A DNA stretch of 59,128 nucleotides from a bacterium (GTDB lineage Bacteria; Armatimonadota; Zipacnadia; Zipacnadales; UBA11051): contig JAJFUB010000161.1 in NCBI GenBank assembly GCA_021372615.1, forward strand, positions 1-59,128, written 5' to 3'. Below, one piece after another: positions 16,458 through 24,447 of this stretch; the stretch's first letter is position 1, and each line of letters opens with the position of its first letter. Both the position numbers and the translations under genes were made by a program. The notes beneath the pieces were generated by a model. That model had not been told where the DNA came from. It saw only the letters and a list, made by a program, of their open reading frames with translations, and made no database searches.

Positions 16458-18518
16458 TCAGTCGTAGACGCGCTTCTCCCGCCACTCCCGCCACGTTGCC
16501 TCATACCACGAGTCATCGTCCGGCAGCGGCCGCACCGGCGTTGGCCAGGCCTCGAACTCCCCGCGTTCGTTCAGCCGCACCTCGATGATCTCCTGGCGCA
16601 TCTCCAGATTCTCCGCCCGGTGGGGCAGGCGCGGTCCCTGCGCCGTCTCGACCACGAGGTTCCCCTCGCGGTCCAGCACCATGTACGCCCCGCGGCTGCC
16701 CCCGCCGCGTGACAGCAGGTCGGCGATGGCCGTCAGGAAGGCCACATGAGTCAGGCACAGGTGGTGGTTCTGCACGGCCTCCGGGAGTTGCTCCGGCCCG
16801 GCGACGCGCATCCCTGAGCGGATACGCCTGAGCAGCTTGCGGGCATCGTCCAGGGCCTCCTGCACGCGCTCGGGAGACCGCACGAAGGCCGCGTCCTCGG
16901 TCATGCGCTGCTGGATCTCGCGGCGCACGTCGGCACAGCGCGGCGCCCGAGTGGTGGCCGTCAGATGGCCCTTGAGCAGGCTGATCTCCTCGGCAATCTG
17001 ATCGCGGGTGACGGCGAGCAGCTCCGTCTGGTCCAGTGTCTTCGGCCCATGGGCGGCGATGCACTGCGCGGCTCTCATGCCACCGACCTGCCCGGAGTTC
17101 AGCGCGCTGCCCCCCGGCCGGATGCCGTGCGTTCCGGCCACTTCCCCAATCGCGAACAGGTGCGGGATGGTCGTCTGCCACCACAGGTCCACGCTCAGCC
17201 CGCCGTTGCAGTGCTGCGAGCACACCGCAACCTCGAGCGGCTCGCGCAAGTCCACCCCGTGCTCGTGATAGAGGTCCACCGCGAGGGGGTTCATGTGCAG
17301 CAGGCGGCCCAGGGGGGTCTCCTGGGTCGCGCCCGAGCGCTCCAGGTACGTCCGCGCCTCGGGCGGGAGGGAGGCGAGGGACCACGCGTGGGGCGGCGTG
17401 TCCTCACGCCGCCGCCGTTGCGCGCGTGAGGACACACGCGCCCACGCGGCGCCCTCTGCCGGCGCGACGTTGTGCGTGAAGTCCATGTACACCCGCCGCC
17501 CGAGCTGGCGCTGCTCGTGGACCGCGATGTCCACCAGCGACGAGCCGTACTCCTGCAGCCGCGCGGCGTGGAACGGCCACTGGTAGCCCTTCAGGAAGAT
17601 GGCTCCCGCGATCTGCTCAGGCGTCTCGTAGTAGTCACGGAGGAAGTCGTAGCGCTTGCCGCTCTCGTCGTCGCTGAAGTAGCTGGGGATGACTTGCTGG
17701 TACGTGCCCGACAGGTTCCACCGGAATCCCGTGGACGCCAGACCGAACTGTGTCTCGCTCAGGTTGTTGGCCTGAGCCCCGATCTCCAGGGCGAGTCCGT
17801 GGTTGCCGATCTGCCCGGGTGGGTAGACCGACAGCTCGTACATCTCGCCCGGCCCGCCCGTGGCGAGGACGACGTTGTCGGCGAAGAAGACCGTCAGGCC
17901 CATGTCCGGCGCGTCGAGGCGTTGGCGATTCAGGGCCAGCGCGCCGACGACGCGTGGGGCTGTAGGGCGGGGTACAAGCCCCCGCCCTACAGTGAGCAGC
18001 CGTATCACCTCGTACCCATCGAAGAACTGCGCCCCGGCCTGCCGGAGGCGCACCAGGGAGCACTGCACCATCTGCATCGAGGTCTTGGGTCCGGCCGACG
18101 TGGCGCGTTGGCGCGGGTCGTGGTCGGTCTTGTAGCCGACATAGGCGCCATAGCGGTTGCAGGGGAACTCGACTCCATTGCGCACGAGGTGGAAGAACTC
18201 CGGCAGCGACCCGAGGGCCTCGACATAGGCCAGGTCGCCGTGGCACATGCCGCCGTTGAACAGCGACCGGGCGAACTCCATCGGGCTGTCGGGCACGTCG
18301 CCGAACACGCCCATCTTGTAGTACGTCTGCTTGTCCGAGCCCGAATTGTTGGAGGTTCCGGCGCCCAGGCAGTCGGTCACGATCGCAAAGTCCTGCCCGA
18401 GTTCGTGCAGGTGCTCGGCGCAGTTGAGACCGGCGGCGCCGGACCCAATGATGAGGTTCGGGACGGTGTAGACAGGGATGTCGGCGAGGCCGGCGATCTC
18501 GATGTGGGCAGCGGTCAT
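16458..18518 (-). CDS. FAD-dependent oxidoreductase, fumarate reductase/succinate dehydrogenase type
   Basis: The product has 686 residues from the ATG at 18518, where AGGTGAT precedes the start. IIGSGAAGLNCAEHL (GxGxxG dinucleotide fold) followed by TDCLGAGTSNNSGSDKQTYY marks FAD_binding_2. HPGGSALNSGQVGG-like text (RPGGSALNSGQVGG) near the end is the C-terminal FAD motif. The substrate is not determined; related proteins reduce fumarate or oxidise succinate or other acids. Two repeats interrupt the gene without breaking it: 17961-17991 encodes RGLVPRPTAP (residues about 173-187) and 17385-17448 encodes a Ser/Arg-rich insert at about 357-378. The pseudopilin gene starts divergently at 18682. 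Confidence 0.85.
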   Translation of the reverse strand: MTAAHIEIAGLADIPVYTVPNLIIGSGAAGLNCAEHLHELGQDFAIVTDCLGAGTSNNSGSDKQTYYKMGVFGDVPDSPMEFARSLFNGGMCHGDLAYVEALGSLPEFFHLVRNGVEFPCNRYGAYVGYKTDHDPRQRATSAGPKTSMQMVQCSLVRLRQAGAQFFDGYEVIRLLTVGRGLVPRPTAPRVVGALALNRQRLDAPDMGLTVFFADNVVLATGGPGEMYELSVYPPGQIGNHGLALEIGAQANNLSETQFGLASTGFRWNLSGTYQQVIPSYFSDDESGKRYDFLRDYYETPEQIAGAIFLKGYQWPFHAARLQEYGSSLVDIAVHEQRQLGRRVYMDFTHNVAPAEGAAWARVSSRAQRRRREDTPPHAWSLASLPPEARTYLERSGATQETPLGRLLHMNPLAVDLYHEHGVDLREPLEVAVCSQHCNGGLSVDLWWQTTIPHLFAIGEVAGTHGIRPGGSALNSGQVGGMRAAQCIAAHGPKTLDQTELLAVTRDQIAEEISLLKGHLTATTRAPRCADVRREIQQRMTEDAAFVRSPERVQEALDDARKLLRRIRSGMRVAGPEQLPEAVQNHHLCLTHVAFLTAIADLLSRGGGSRGAYMVLDREGNLVVETAQGPRLPHRAENLEMRQEIIEVRLNERGEFEAWPTPVRPLPDDDSWYEATWREWREKRVYD
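17385..17448. repeat. In-gene inverted repeat, GGACACACGCGC family
   Basis: CGCGTGGGGCGGCGTGTCCT at 17385 and the segment ending CACGCG at 17448 pair over about 25 bases with a few mismatches. A similar smaller palindrome is at 56119-56140. The frame of the FAD gene remains open through it. Confidence 0.7.
17961..17991. repeat. In-gene palindrome, GGGTACAAGCCC family, copy 1
   Basis: TGTAGGGCGGGG and its complement CCCCGCCCTACA surround TACAAGC. Translated in the gene on the minus strand it gives RGLVPRPTAP. The same core recurs between genes at 52018-52045. Confidence 0.85.
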
Positions 18519-18681
18519 GGCATCACCTGGAGTTGGCGGATGGTCAGGCAGGAACAGTATAGCGCCTGGGCGGCGGCGGGGGCAATGAGTTCGGGGGAGG
18601 CCAGCAGGAACCCCCGGGGGAGATGGCGAAGTTACCACTTGAAGACCCATTCTGACCGTCACTCGGGAGGAGATGTGTCCT

Positions 18682-19341
18682 ATGCGTCGTGGCTTTACGC
18701 TCATCGAGTTGCTGGTCGTGATCGCGATCATCGCCATACTGGCAGCGATCCTGTTCCCTGTCTTTGCCAAGGCCCGCGAGAAGGCCCGGCAGACCAGTTG
18801 CCTGAGCAATGTGCGCCAGCAGATGACCGCCTGGGTGGCATATGCCCAGGACTACGACGAAGTGACCGTGCGCAACACCGTCAACTACTCAGGCATGATG
18901 GCGACGGGCTATCCGCCAGCCGGCACGCCCCCGCTGCAACTGTGGCACCACAATCTCCATCCGTATTGCAAGAACGTGCAGATGTGGAACTGTCCGAGCT
19001 ACGGCAACACCTACTACGGCCAGTACGGCAGCCCGGGCGGGTATGGGATCAACACCTACGTGTACGGCGTGGCCCTCGGGACGATCCAGCGGCCGGCGGA
19101 GATCGTCTGCATAGGCGAGTCGGCCGACGACAACGCCGGGAAGGCCTCGTACTACATCATGGACTGGGACACGCGGCTGGGCTCCTCTTCGGACAATGCC
19201 GCGCCGGTATCCGACCGCCACAACGACGGCGCCAACATCGGCTTCTGCGATGGCCACGCCAAGTGGCTGGGCTGGAAGAGCATCAGCTTCCGGGACGGCG
19301 CTGAACACGCCACGCCGCCTGGAACGAACGTCTGGTACTAA
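18682..19341 (+). CDS. Pseudopilin (DUF1559-like, prepilin-type N-terminus)
   Basis: The product has 219 residues from the ATG at 18682. GGGAGGAG ends 9 bases upstream; the in-frame ATG at 18673 abuts the same sequence and is less likely. The N-terminus [20 protein letters not shown] is a type IV prepilin/type II pseudopilin leader (cleavage after Gly4) with the +5 glutamate. The N-terminus then reads [13 protein letters not shown], as in Armatimonadota-type pseudopilins. The mature domain ends with [18 protein letters not shown]. The head has several aromatic residues and cysteines. No pilus motor gene lies near it in the window. Confidence 0.93.
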   Translation: MRRGFTLIELLVVIAIIAILAAILFPVFAKAREKARQTSCLSNVRQQMTAWVAYAQDYDEVTVRNTVNYSGMMATGYPPAGTPPLQLWHHNLHPYCKNVQMWNCPSYGNTYYGQYGSPGGYGINTYVYGVALGTIQRPAEIVCIGESADDNAGKASYYIMDWDTRLGSSSDNAAPVSDRHNDGANIGFCDGHAKWLGWKSISFRDGAEHATPPGTNVWY

Positions 19342-19391
19342 GCCGGAGAGGCCGAACCCGGCGCATCGGGACAACTGCGGGCGACGGCTCG

Positions 19392-19428
19392 GGGCGCATT
19401 CCTGCAAGGGGGTGCGCCCTTTCGTCTT
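19392..19428 (+). terminator. Terminator after the first pseudopilin gene
   Basis: Stem GGGCGCA at 19392-19398 pairs with TGCGCCC at 19413-19419 and is followed by TTTCGTCTT. It lies about 50 bases after the gene stop. Confidence 0.65.
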
Positions 19429-19558
19429 GAGGGGAGTGGTCCTGGTGAGGCTGGCGCGAGCCGAAAGCTTCCGGGAAGTTCCGCGTGCGGCGCCAGGTTG
19501 CTGAGGTCGGGCGGCGAATAACTCTTTGTTGTATGTACCTTGAAAGGAGGAATGTCCG

Positions 19559-20173
19559 ATGCGTCGTGGTTTTACCCTCATTGAACTGCTGGTCGTGATT
19601 GCGATCATCGCCATCCTGGCGGCGATCCTGTTCCCTGTCTTCGCGAAAGCGCGCGAAAAGGCGCGCCAGAGCAGTTGTCTCTCCAATGTCAAGCAGATGG
19701 GTCTGGCCTTCCTGCAGTACTCCCAGGACTACGACGAGATGCTCCCGTGGTACGTGGACACCAACTACAACTTCGCTACGATGGCCTGGTACCAGATCAT
19801 GCAGCCGTATGTGAAGAACCAGCAACTCTGGACCTGCCCGTCGCAACGAGGCGGCATTGACTACGGCGTGGTGTACAACCACGTCAGTGGGGTGGGCACC
19901 AGCAAGCCTCTGGCGGAGATCCAGTTCCCGGCAGAGACCGGGATGCTGACCGAGACCGAGGGTCAGAACACTGCAGCCGGCCGGAGCGGTACGCTCTACC
20001 TGTGCTATTGCCCCTTCCACTGGGGGCAGGGCGCCATCAGTTGGGCGTACTACCGGGGCCTGGCCTGGCCGGGGCGTCACAATGATGGCAACAACTGGTG
20101 CTTCGTGGACGGCCATGGCAAGTGGCTGAAGTACCAGACGGCCATCACAACGCAACGGCTCTGGAACCACTAG
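19559..20173 (+). CDS. Pseudopilin (DUF1559-like), second copy
   Basis: The product has 204 residues. AAAGGAGGAATGTCCG precedes the ATG at 19559. The N-terminus [20 protein letters not shown] is the prepilin-type leader with the same [14 protein letters not shown] extension as the neighbour, so the pair arose by duplication. The head shares QDYDEM, PSQRGG and DGHGKWLKY at the end. It is transcribed in the same direction as the preceding one but has its own terminator, so it may have its own promoter. Confidence 0.93.
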   Translation: MRRGFTLIELLVVIAIIAILAAILFPVFAKAREKARQSSCLSNVKQMGLAFLQYSQDYDEMLPWYVDTNYNFATMAWYQIMQPYVKNQQLWTCPSQRGGIDYGVVYNHVSGVGTSKPLAEIQFPAETGMLTETEGQNTAAGRSGTLYLCYCPFHWGQGAISWAYYRGLAWPGRHNDGNNWCFVDGHGKWLKYQTAITTQRLWNH

Positions 20174-20198
20174 CCCCATCCAGACTCAGGAGCAGCAC

Positions 20199-20229
20199 CG
20201 CGCGCGGCCACCGTGGCCGCGCGCGTTTT
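20199..20229 (+). terminator. Strong terminator after the second pseudopilin gene
   Basis: CGCGCGCGGCCA (20199-20210) pairs perfectly with TGGCCGCGCGCG (20214-20225), followed by TTTT. Confidence 0.8.
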
Positions 20230-20324
20230 CGCTCCGGGGCGCCTGCCAGGGAGGTGTTCGACTCGCCCGCCGGGAACACAGGGCGTGACTACCGGCCTGA
20301 GCGCCGGAATGCTGGAGGCATGAG

Positions 20325-21059
20325 ATGGCGAACCTTGGCTATGACGATACCCCCTTCCTGCCCGGCGGCAAGTGGCGCGTGCATGACGGCACCCGCCCCC
20401 AGCCCCCGGTTGTGACTCCCGGCAAGTGCAGTGCCTGCCCGCCGTCCGATGCGGTTGTGCTGTTCGACGGCACCAGTCTGGACGGCTGGGTGCAGAAGAA
20501 AGATGGCGAGCCCTGCGCCTGGAAGCTCGAGAACGGCTACATGGAGGTCGTGCCGGGTACCGGGCAGATCCAGAGCAAGGCGAAGTTCGGCTCCTGCCAA
20601 CTCCACCTGGAGTTCGCCGCGCCCGAGGTTGTCAAGGGCGAGAGCCAGGGACGCGGCAACAGCGGCGTCTTCCTGATGGGCCTCTACGAACTCCAGGTCC
20701 TAGACAACTACGACAACCCGACCTATCCTGACGGCACCGTGGGCGGCATCTACGGGCAGTACCCGCCGCTGGCCAACGCCATGCGCAAGCCCGGCGAGTG
20801 GAACACCTACGACATCGTCTGGGAAGCCCCGGTGTTCAACGGCCCGCAGCTCATCAAGCCGGCCTTCGTGACCGTGTTCATCAACGGGATTGTGATGCAG
20901 AATCGCCAGCAGCTCCTGGGCGTCACGAACCACCGCGTGCTGACGACCTATGCGCCGCACGATCCCGAGCTGCCGCTGGAACTGCAGGACCACGGCGACC
21001 TGGTGCGCTTCCGCAACATCTGGTACCGCCCGCTGTGCTTCTGCTGCTGCAAGGGATAG
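20325..21059 (+). CDS. DUF1080 (3-keto-disaccharide hydrolase-like) protein
   Basis: The product has 244 residues. VLFDGTSLDGWVQKKDGEPC, then WKLENGYMEVVPGTGQIQSK, and RGNSGVFLMGLYELQVLDNY are typical of DUF1080. LCFCCCKG closes the chain. Proteins of this concanavalin-like fold hydrolyse or bind sugars and are common in planctomycetes and relatives. No signal peptide is apparent. The short N-terminal extension (GYDDTPFLPGGKWRVHD) is common in this family branch. It is followed after 88 bases, which include a 63-base inverted repeat, by an aminotransferase. Confidence 0.88.
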   Translation: MANLGYDDTPFLPGGKWRVHDGTRPQPPVVTPGKCSACPPSDAVVLFDGTSLDGWVQKKDGEPCAWKLENGYMEVVPGTGQIQSKAKFGSCQLHLEFAAPEVVKGESQGRGNSGVFLMGLYELQVLDNYDNPTYPDGTVGGIYGQYPPLANAMRKPGEWNTYDIVWEAPVFNGPQLIKPAFVTVFINGIVMQNRQQLLGVTNHRVLTTYAPHDPELPLELQDHGDLVRFRNIWYRPLCFCCCKG

Positions 21060-21066
21060 AGCCATT

Positions 21067-21129
21067 GATGGAGCGCGGGCTTTCCAGCCCGCGAGCGCGT
21101 GTCGCGGGCTGGAAAGCCCGCGCTCCATC
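21067..21129. repeat. Perfect 28-base inverted repeat, GCGGGCTTTCCAGCCCGC family
   Basis: The arm 21067-21094 (starting GATGGAGCGCGGGCTTTCCA) is exactly repeated, inverted, at 21102-21129 with a 7-base loop. Each arm is itself nearly palindromic. The same core is seen at 47866-47882, 55739-55757 and 59069-59128. Confidence 0.93.
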
Positions 21130-21147
21130 GTGCCGAGGAGACCTCCC

Positions 21148-22086
21148 ATGCCTGAACGCCTCGTCTACATCAGCGGCGAGTACTACCCCGAGGCTGAAGC
21201 GAAGCTCTCGATCTTCGACTCGGCCGTGCAGCTCGGGGACTGTGTCACCGAGTCCACGCGCACGTTCGCCCAGAAGCCCTTCAAGCTGCGGGCGCACGTC
21301 GAGCGGCTGTACAAGTCCCTGAAGATCTGCCGCTTCGATTGCGGCCTGACCGTGGATGAGATGGAGGCGCTCAGCCTCGAAGTGCTGAAGCGCAACCTCC
21401 CGGCCTACGGGCCGGACCAGGACCTGTGGCTGGTGCACAACATCTCGCGCGGGGCCTACCCGCCCAGCGGGGACCAGTCCACCAAGCGCCAGGCCACCAT
21501 CGTCATCCACACCGCCCCGATGGACCTGCGCTACTGGGCGCGCTTCTATGTCCAGGGCTGCCACGCCGTCACCCCTCCCAGCCGCGCCATGCCCGCGGTC
21601 TCGCTGGACGCCAAGATCAAGAACCGCAGCCGCATGGCGTACACGCTGGCGGAGTTGGAGTGCAAGCTGGTGGACCCCAATGCCCAGGGCATTCTGCTGG
21701 ACATCAACGGCTACCTGGCCGAAAACAAGGGCGGCAACTTCTTCGTGGTCAGCAACGGCGTGCTGAAGACCCCGCGCACGCTGCAGGCCCTCGCCGGCAT
21801 CACCCGCGAGACGTGCCTGGAGATCGCCCAGAGCCAGGGCCTCCCGACGCTGGAGACGGACCTGCAGCCGTATGATGTCTACACCGCCGACGAGGCCTTC
21901 TTCACGAGCACACCGTACTGCATCATGCCGGCGACGAAGTTCAACGGTCTGCCCGTTGGCGACGGGACGGTGGGGCCGATCACCAGACAACTGCTGCAGG
22001 GCTGGGCGGAGCTGACCGGCGTAGATGTGATGGCGCAGGCGTTGGGGCAGTTGACGACAGAGGAGCGGGCAGAACTGGAGGCGTAG
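21148..22086 (+). CDS. PLP class IV aminotransferase (branched-chain or D-amino acid type)
   Basis: The product has 312 residues from the ATG at 21148 with GAGGAG upstream. SIFDSAVQLGDCVTESTRTF and FKLRAHVERLYKSLKICRFD match the class IV fold. DAKIKNRSRMAY contains the catalytic lysine (in the AKIKN region). LDINGYLAENKGGNFFVVSN is the motif for substrate and phosphate binding. It probably makes or degrades branched-chain or D-amino acids. Its promoter region would be inside the 28-base inverted repeat. Substrate specificity is not fixed by the sequence. Confidence 0.88.
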   Translation: MPERLVYISGEYYPEAEAKLSIFDSAVQLGDCVTESTRTFAQKPFKLRAHVERLYKSLKICRFDCGLTVDEMEALSLEVLKRNLPAYGPDQDLWLVHNISRGAYPPSGDQSTKRQATIVIHTAPMDLRYWARFYVQGCHAVTPPSRAMPAVSLDAKIKNRSRMAYTLAELECKLVDPNAQGILLDINGYLAENKGGNFFVVSNGVLKTPRTLQALAGITRETCLEIAQSQGLPTLETDLQPYDVYTADEAFFTSTPYCIMPATKFNGLPVGDGTVGPITRQLLQGWAELTGVDVMAQALGQLTTEERAELEA

Positions 22087-22138
22087 GGCCCGCCCTGTCC
22101 AGGCACGGCGAGACCATAGTCACCCGACCACAGCCAGC

Positions 22139-23065
22139 CTACTGGGACTGCTTCAGTGCGTCCAGGATGGCCTTGGCGAGGTCGTTGCGAGGCAATACGA
22201 GCTTCTTGGCCTTGTTCACCTCGAATTCGACCACGAGGGGCTTGTCGCCCATGAACTCGTACCGAACGCAGGTATTGCCGTTCGGCAGCGTGTTGATGTA
22301 TGACGCTTGACCGCTGCCAACGTCCTTGCCGGGGTACTGCTGCATGAGCCGCAAGCGGAGGGCGAACAGGCCCATGCTAATGTCCCCGCCGCCGACCTTG
22401 TAGTTCTCCAGGTAGTCCACATCCTCCGACAGGGATGCCCCGCCGGTGCTGGACGGCGCGAAGGCCTTGGCGACCGCGTCCGTGTACTTGGTCGTCTCCT
22501 GGGCGACCTGCTCCCGTGTGGCCTCCACCATGGATACTCTCATGAGGTGCGAGACATACTCCTCTGTGCCGGCCTGCTCGGCTTCGCCCTGAAGGAACTG
22601 GCTGAAGAAGTCCGTCGAGGCCTTGAAGTCCTCGAAGTCCCCGACCGTCTTGTCTACCTTGACCGCGCGGTCAAGCCAGGGCATGGCGTCCCTGATCTTG
22701 CTCTGCTTGGGTCGCCCGTTGGGCTGGATGAGCAGGTGGGCTGCGTACAGCCGATAGGCGATGGCCGCCTGGCGCGGCGCCTGCCTCTCGTAGGAGACGT
22801 TGCTGGCTGCCTGCTCCGCCAGCCGTTTGAACTTGTCATCCAGTCCGCCCAGGACAGTGGTGTCGGAACAGCACTCCTGGGCCATCGCGGTGACTTCGCT
22901 CCGGAAGGAGGCCAACTCCTCGGTAGGCACGGGCTTGGTCATAAGCCGCGCGCAGCCGCTCCCCAGCAGCACAAGAGCTGCCGCAATCCAAGCCGCGCCG
23001 ATACTGGCTGCCATCCTGGTACGCGAGGTAGCGAGAGCATTGCGGTCGCGCGCGATGAGGCACAT
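22139..23065 (-). CDS. Lipoprotein homologous to the C-terminal domain of the TIR protein
   Basis: The product has 308 residues. AAGGAG precedes the ATG at 23065. Residues 20-37 are hydrophobic and end in LLGSGC, a plausible lipobox with Cys38, followed by alanine rather than the inner-membrane retention aspartate. Residues 56-74 (SEVTAMAQECCSDTTVLGG) and 95-113 (QAPRQAAIAYRLYAAHLLI) align with residues 251-269 and 290-308 of the upstream TIR protein (LEVLELANACMQDPAVVAG and EAPGETAALYRMYTASLLF). The final hundred residues have FMGDKPLVVEFEVNKAKKL. It is 18 bases after the TIR gene and certainly in its operon. I recognise no named family. It may be a partner or decoy of the TIR receptor in the envelope. 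Confidence 0.8.
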   Translation of the reverse strand: MCLIARDRNALATSRTRMAASIGAAWIAAALVLLGSGCARLMTKPVPTEELASFRSEVTAMAQECCSDTTVLGGLDDKFKRLAEQAASNVSYERQAPRQAAIAYRLYAAHLLIQPNGRPKQSKIRDAMPWLDRAVKVDKTVGDFEDFKASTDFFSQFLQGEAEQAGTEEYVSHLMRVSMVEATREQVAQETTKYTDAVAKAFAPSSTGGASLSEDVDYLENYKVGGGDISMGLFALRLRLMQQYPGKDVGSGQASYINTLPNGNTCVRYEFMGDKPLVVEFEVNKAKKLVLPRNDLAKAILDALKQSQ

Positions 23066-23083
23066 GGCAAGCTCCTTCTGTCC

Positions 23084-24301
23084 CTATGGATTCACGTCAA
23101 TCTGGTACACATTCTCCTTGGCCGCGCGATCAACAATCTGGCGCGTGTACTCATCTATCTTGTCGTCAGCGCTGCCCAACAGCGCGAGCTTCACTACGTG
23201 TCGGGTGGCTCCGTAGGCGTCGTATGAGGCCGAGGTGCCGTCCGCCAGCTTCGTGAAGTACTTCTCACACACGAGGAGGTCCTGGTTCGTGGTGACCGAC
23301 GGATTGATGGCGCGCAGCTTACGCAGTGCGGCCAGGCCCTGGCGTAGCTTCGCATCCGTGGGCCGCTCCTTCGGGGCGAAGAGCAACGAAGCGGTATACA
23401 TGCGGTAGAGCGCAGCGGTCTCGCCGGGCGCCTCCTCGCCATAGCGTGGGTTTGACTCGACCTTGGCTGCGAGTTGGGCCAATTGTGTTTGACGACCAGC
23501 CACGACTGCAGGATCCTGCATGCAGGCGTTCGCGAGCTCAAGCACCTCAAGCCTCATGTCATCCACTTCGCGTGCCGTGACGGGGGGACGGAACGCGGGC
23601 CGAACTGACAGCCCCAGACCCCCGTTGCGCTGCAGGATTGCCAGCCCCACCGCCAGGACCAGCACGACTGCGGCCAGCGGGACAGTGATGCCTAGCACCC
23701 GCCGCCGGCGTCGTCGCAGGGCGGCCCGGTCCACCGGGCCACGCGCCGTGCCACCTGCGGCCTCGGCACTGGCTGCCGGTGGAGTCGGCGACGCGACGCC
23801 GACCGGCGGAGGCACCGATGTGGAGGCCGGTGGCACATCAGAAGGGGCCTCGGTCAGCGGCGCGCCTTGCCCGGCAAGCGTGACGGCCCCCGCAGCAGTG
23901 TCTCCAGCCAGCACGCGTGCGACGGCCTGCGCCAGCTTCTCAATGTGTTGTTCCAGCGGAGGGGTGAGGGCATCAAGCCAGTGCGGTATGCCCAGGTAGT
24001 ACTGCATGTCGGGGGATGCGGGCGCGTCCTCGATGCGGAACGGGAGAATGGGCTTCTCAGCCTCCGCCGCACTCTGGACTTCGCGCAGTACATCACTCGA
24101 GGAGTTCGAGTGTGTGGAGAAGACCAGCACGAAGACGGAGCACGCCTGGATAGCTGTGACAATGGCCCCGGCCCACGTCTGTGAGGGCAGTATGTCGCGC
24201 GGCGCGATCCAACAGCGAATGCCGCGACCCTCCAGTCGGGCGCAGATGGCGTCCGCGGTCAGCTTGTCACGAAAGGAGTAGCTGATGAATACGTCGGACA
24301 T
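23084..24301 (-). CDS. TIR-domain membrane protein with extracytoplasmic domain
   Basis: The product has 405 residues from the ATG at 24301 (MSDVFISYSFRDKLTADAIC). Residues 1-135 form a TIR domain. It has FISYS, then GIRCWIAPRDILPSQTWAGA, then VFVLVFSTHSN and DVLREV, where Glu74 sits at the position of the catalytic glutamate of NAD-cleaving TIR domains. Residues 140-195 are a Pro/Ala/Ser linker ending in six arginines. Residues 202-223 (VLGITVPLAAVVLVLAVGLA) are one membrane span. Residues 245-405 form a domain homologous to the lipoprotein encoded next. By the positive-inside rule the TIR side is cytoplasmic and the C-terminus outside. It starts about 146 bases from the divergent gene at 24448. 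It is likely a transmembrane sensor with a TIR output. Whether it cleaves NAD is untested. Confidence 0.85.
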   Translation of the reverse strand: MSDVFISYSFRDKLTADAICARLEGRGIRCWIAPRDILPSQTWAGAIVTAIQACSVFVLVFSTHSNSSSDVLREVQSAAEAEKPILPFRIEDAPASPDMQYYLGIPHWLDALTPPLEQHIEKLAQAVARVLAGDTAAGAVTLAGQGAPLTEAPSDVPPASTSVPPPVGVASPTPPAASAEAAGGTARGPVDRAALRRRRRRVLGITVPLAAVVLVLAVGLAILQRNGGLGLSVRPAFRPPVTAREVDDMRLEVLELANACMQDPAVVAGRQTQLAQLAAKVESNPRYGEEAPGETAALYRMYTASLLFAPKERPTDAKLRQGLAALRKLRAINPSVTTNQDLLVCEKYFTKLADGTSASYDAYGATRHVVKLALLGSADDKIDEYTRQIVDRAAKENVYQIDVNP

Positions 24302-24447
24302 AGGCGTTCCGTAATCCGCATCATGATCATGCGCCAGTGTCCTATTCCTCCTTGGGCACGCCATCTCCTGCTACGGTTTGGCATGAAGCAGGACCTCGCG
24401 GCACCGGTGGCGAAGTGACGACGACCATAACGAAGAGGTGGCCCCCG

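Noticed and set aside
16458-18518. FAD oxidoreductase as a pseudogene because of two repeat insertions
   Set aside because: The frame stays open across both, and both FAD motifs are intact.
24322-24331. CATGATCATG palindrome in the divergent gap before the TIR gene as an operator
   Set aside because: A ten-base palindrome alone is expected by chance over this length, and no regulator gene lies beside it.
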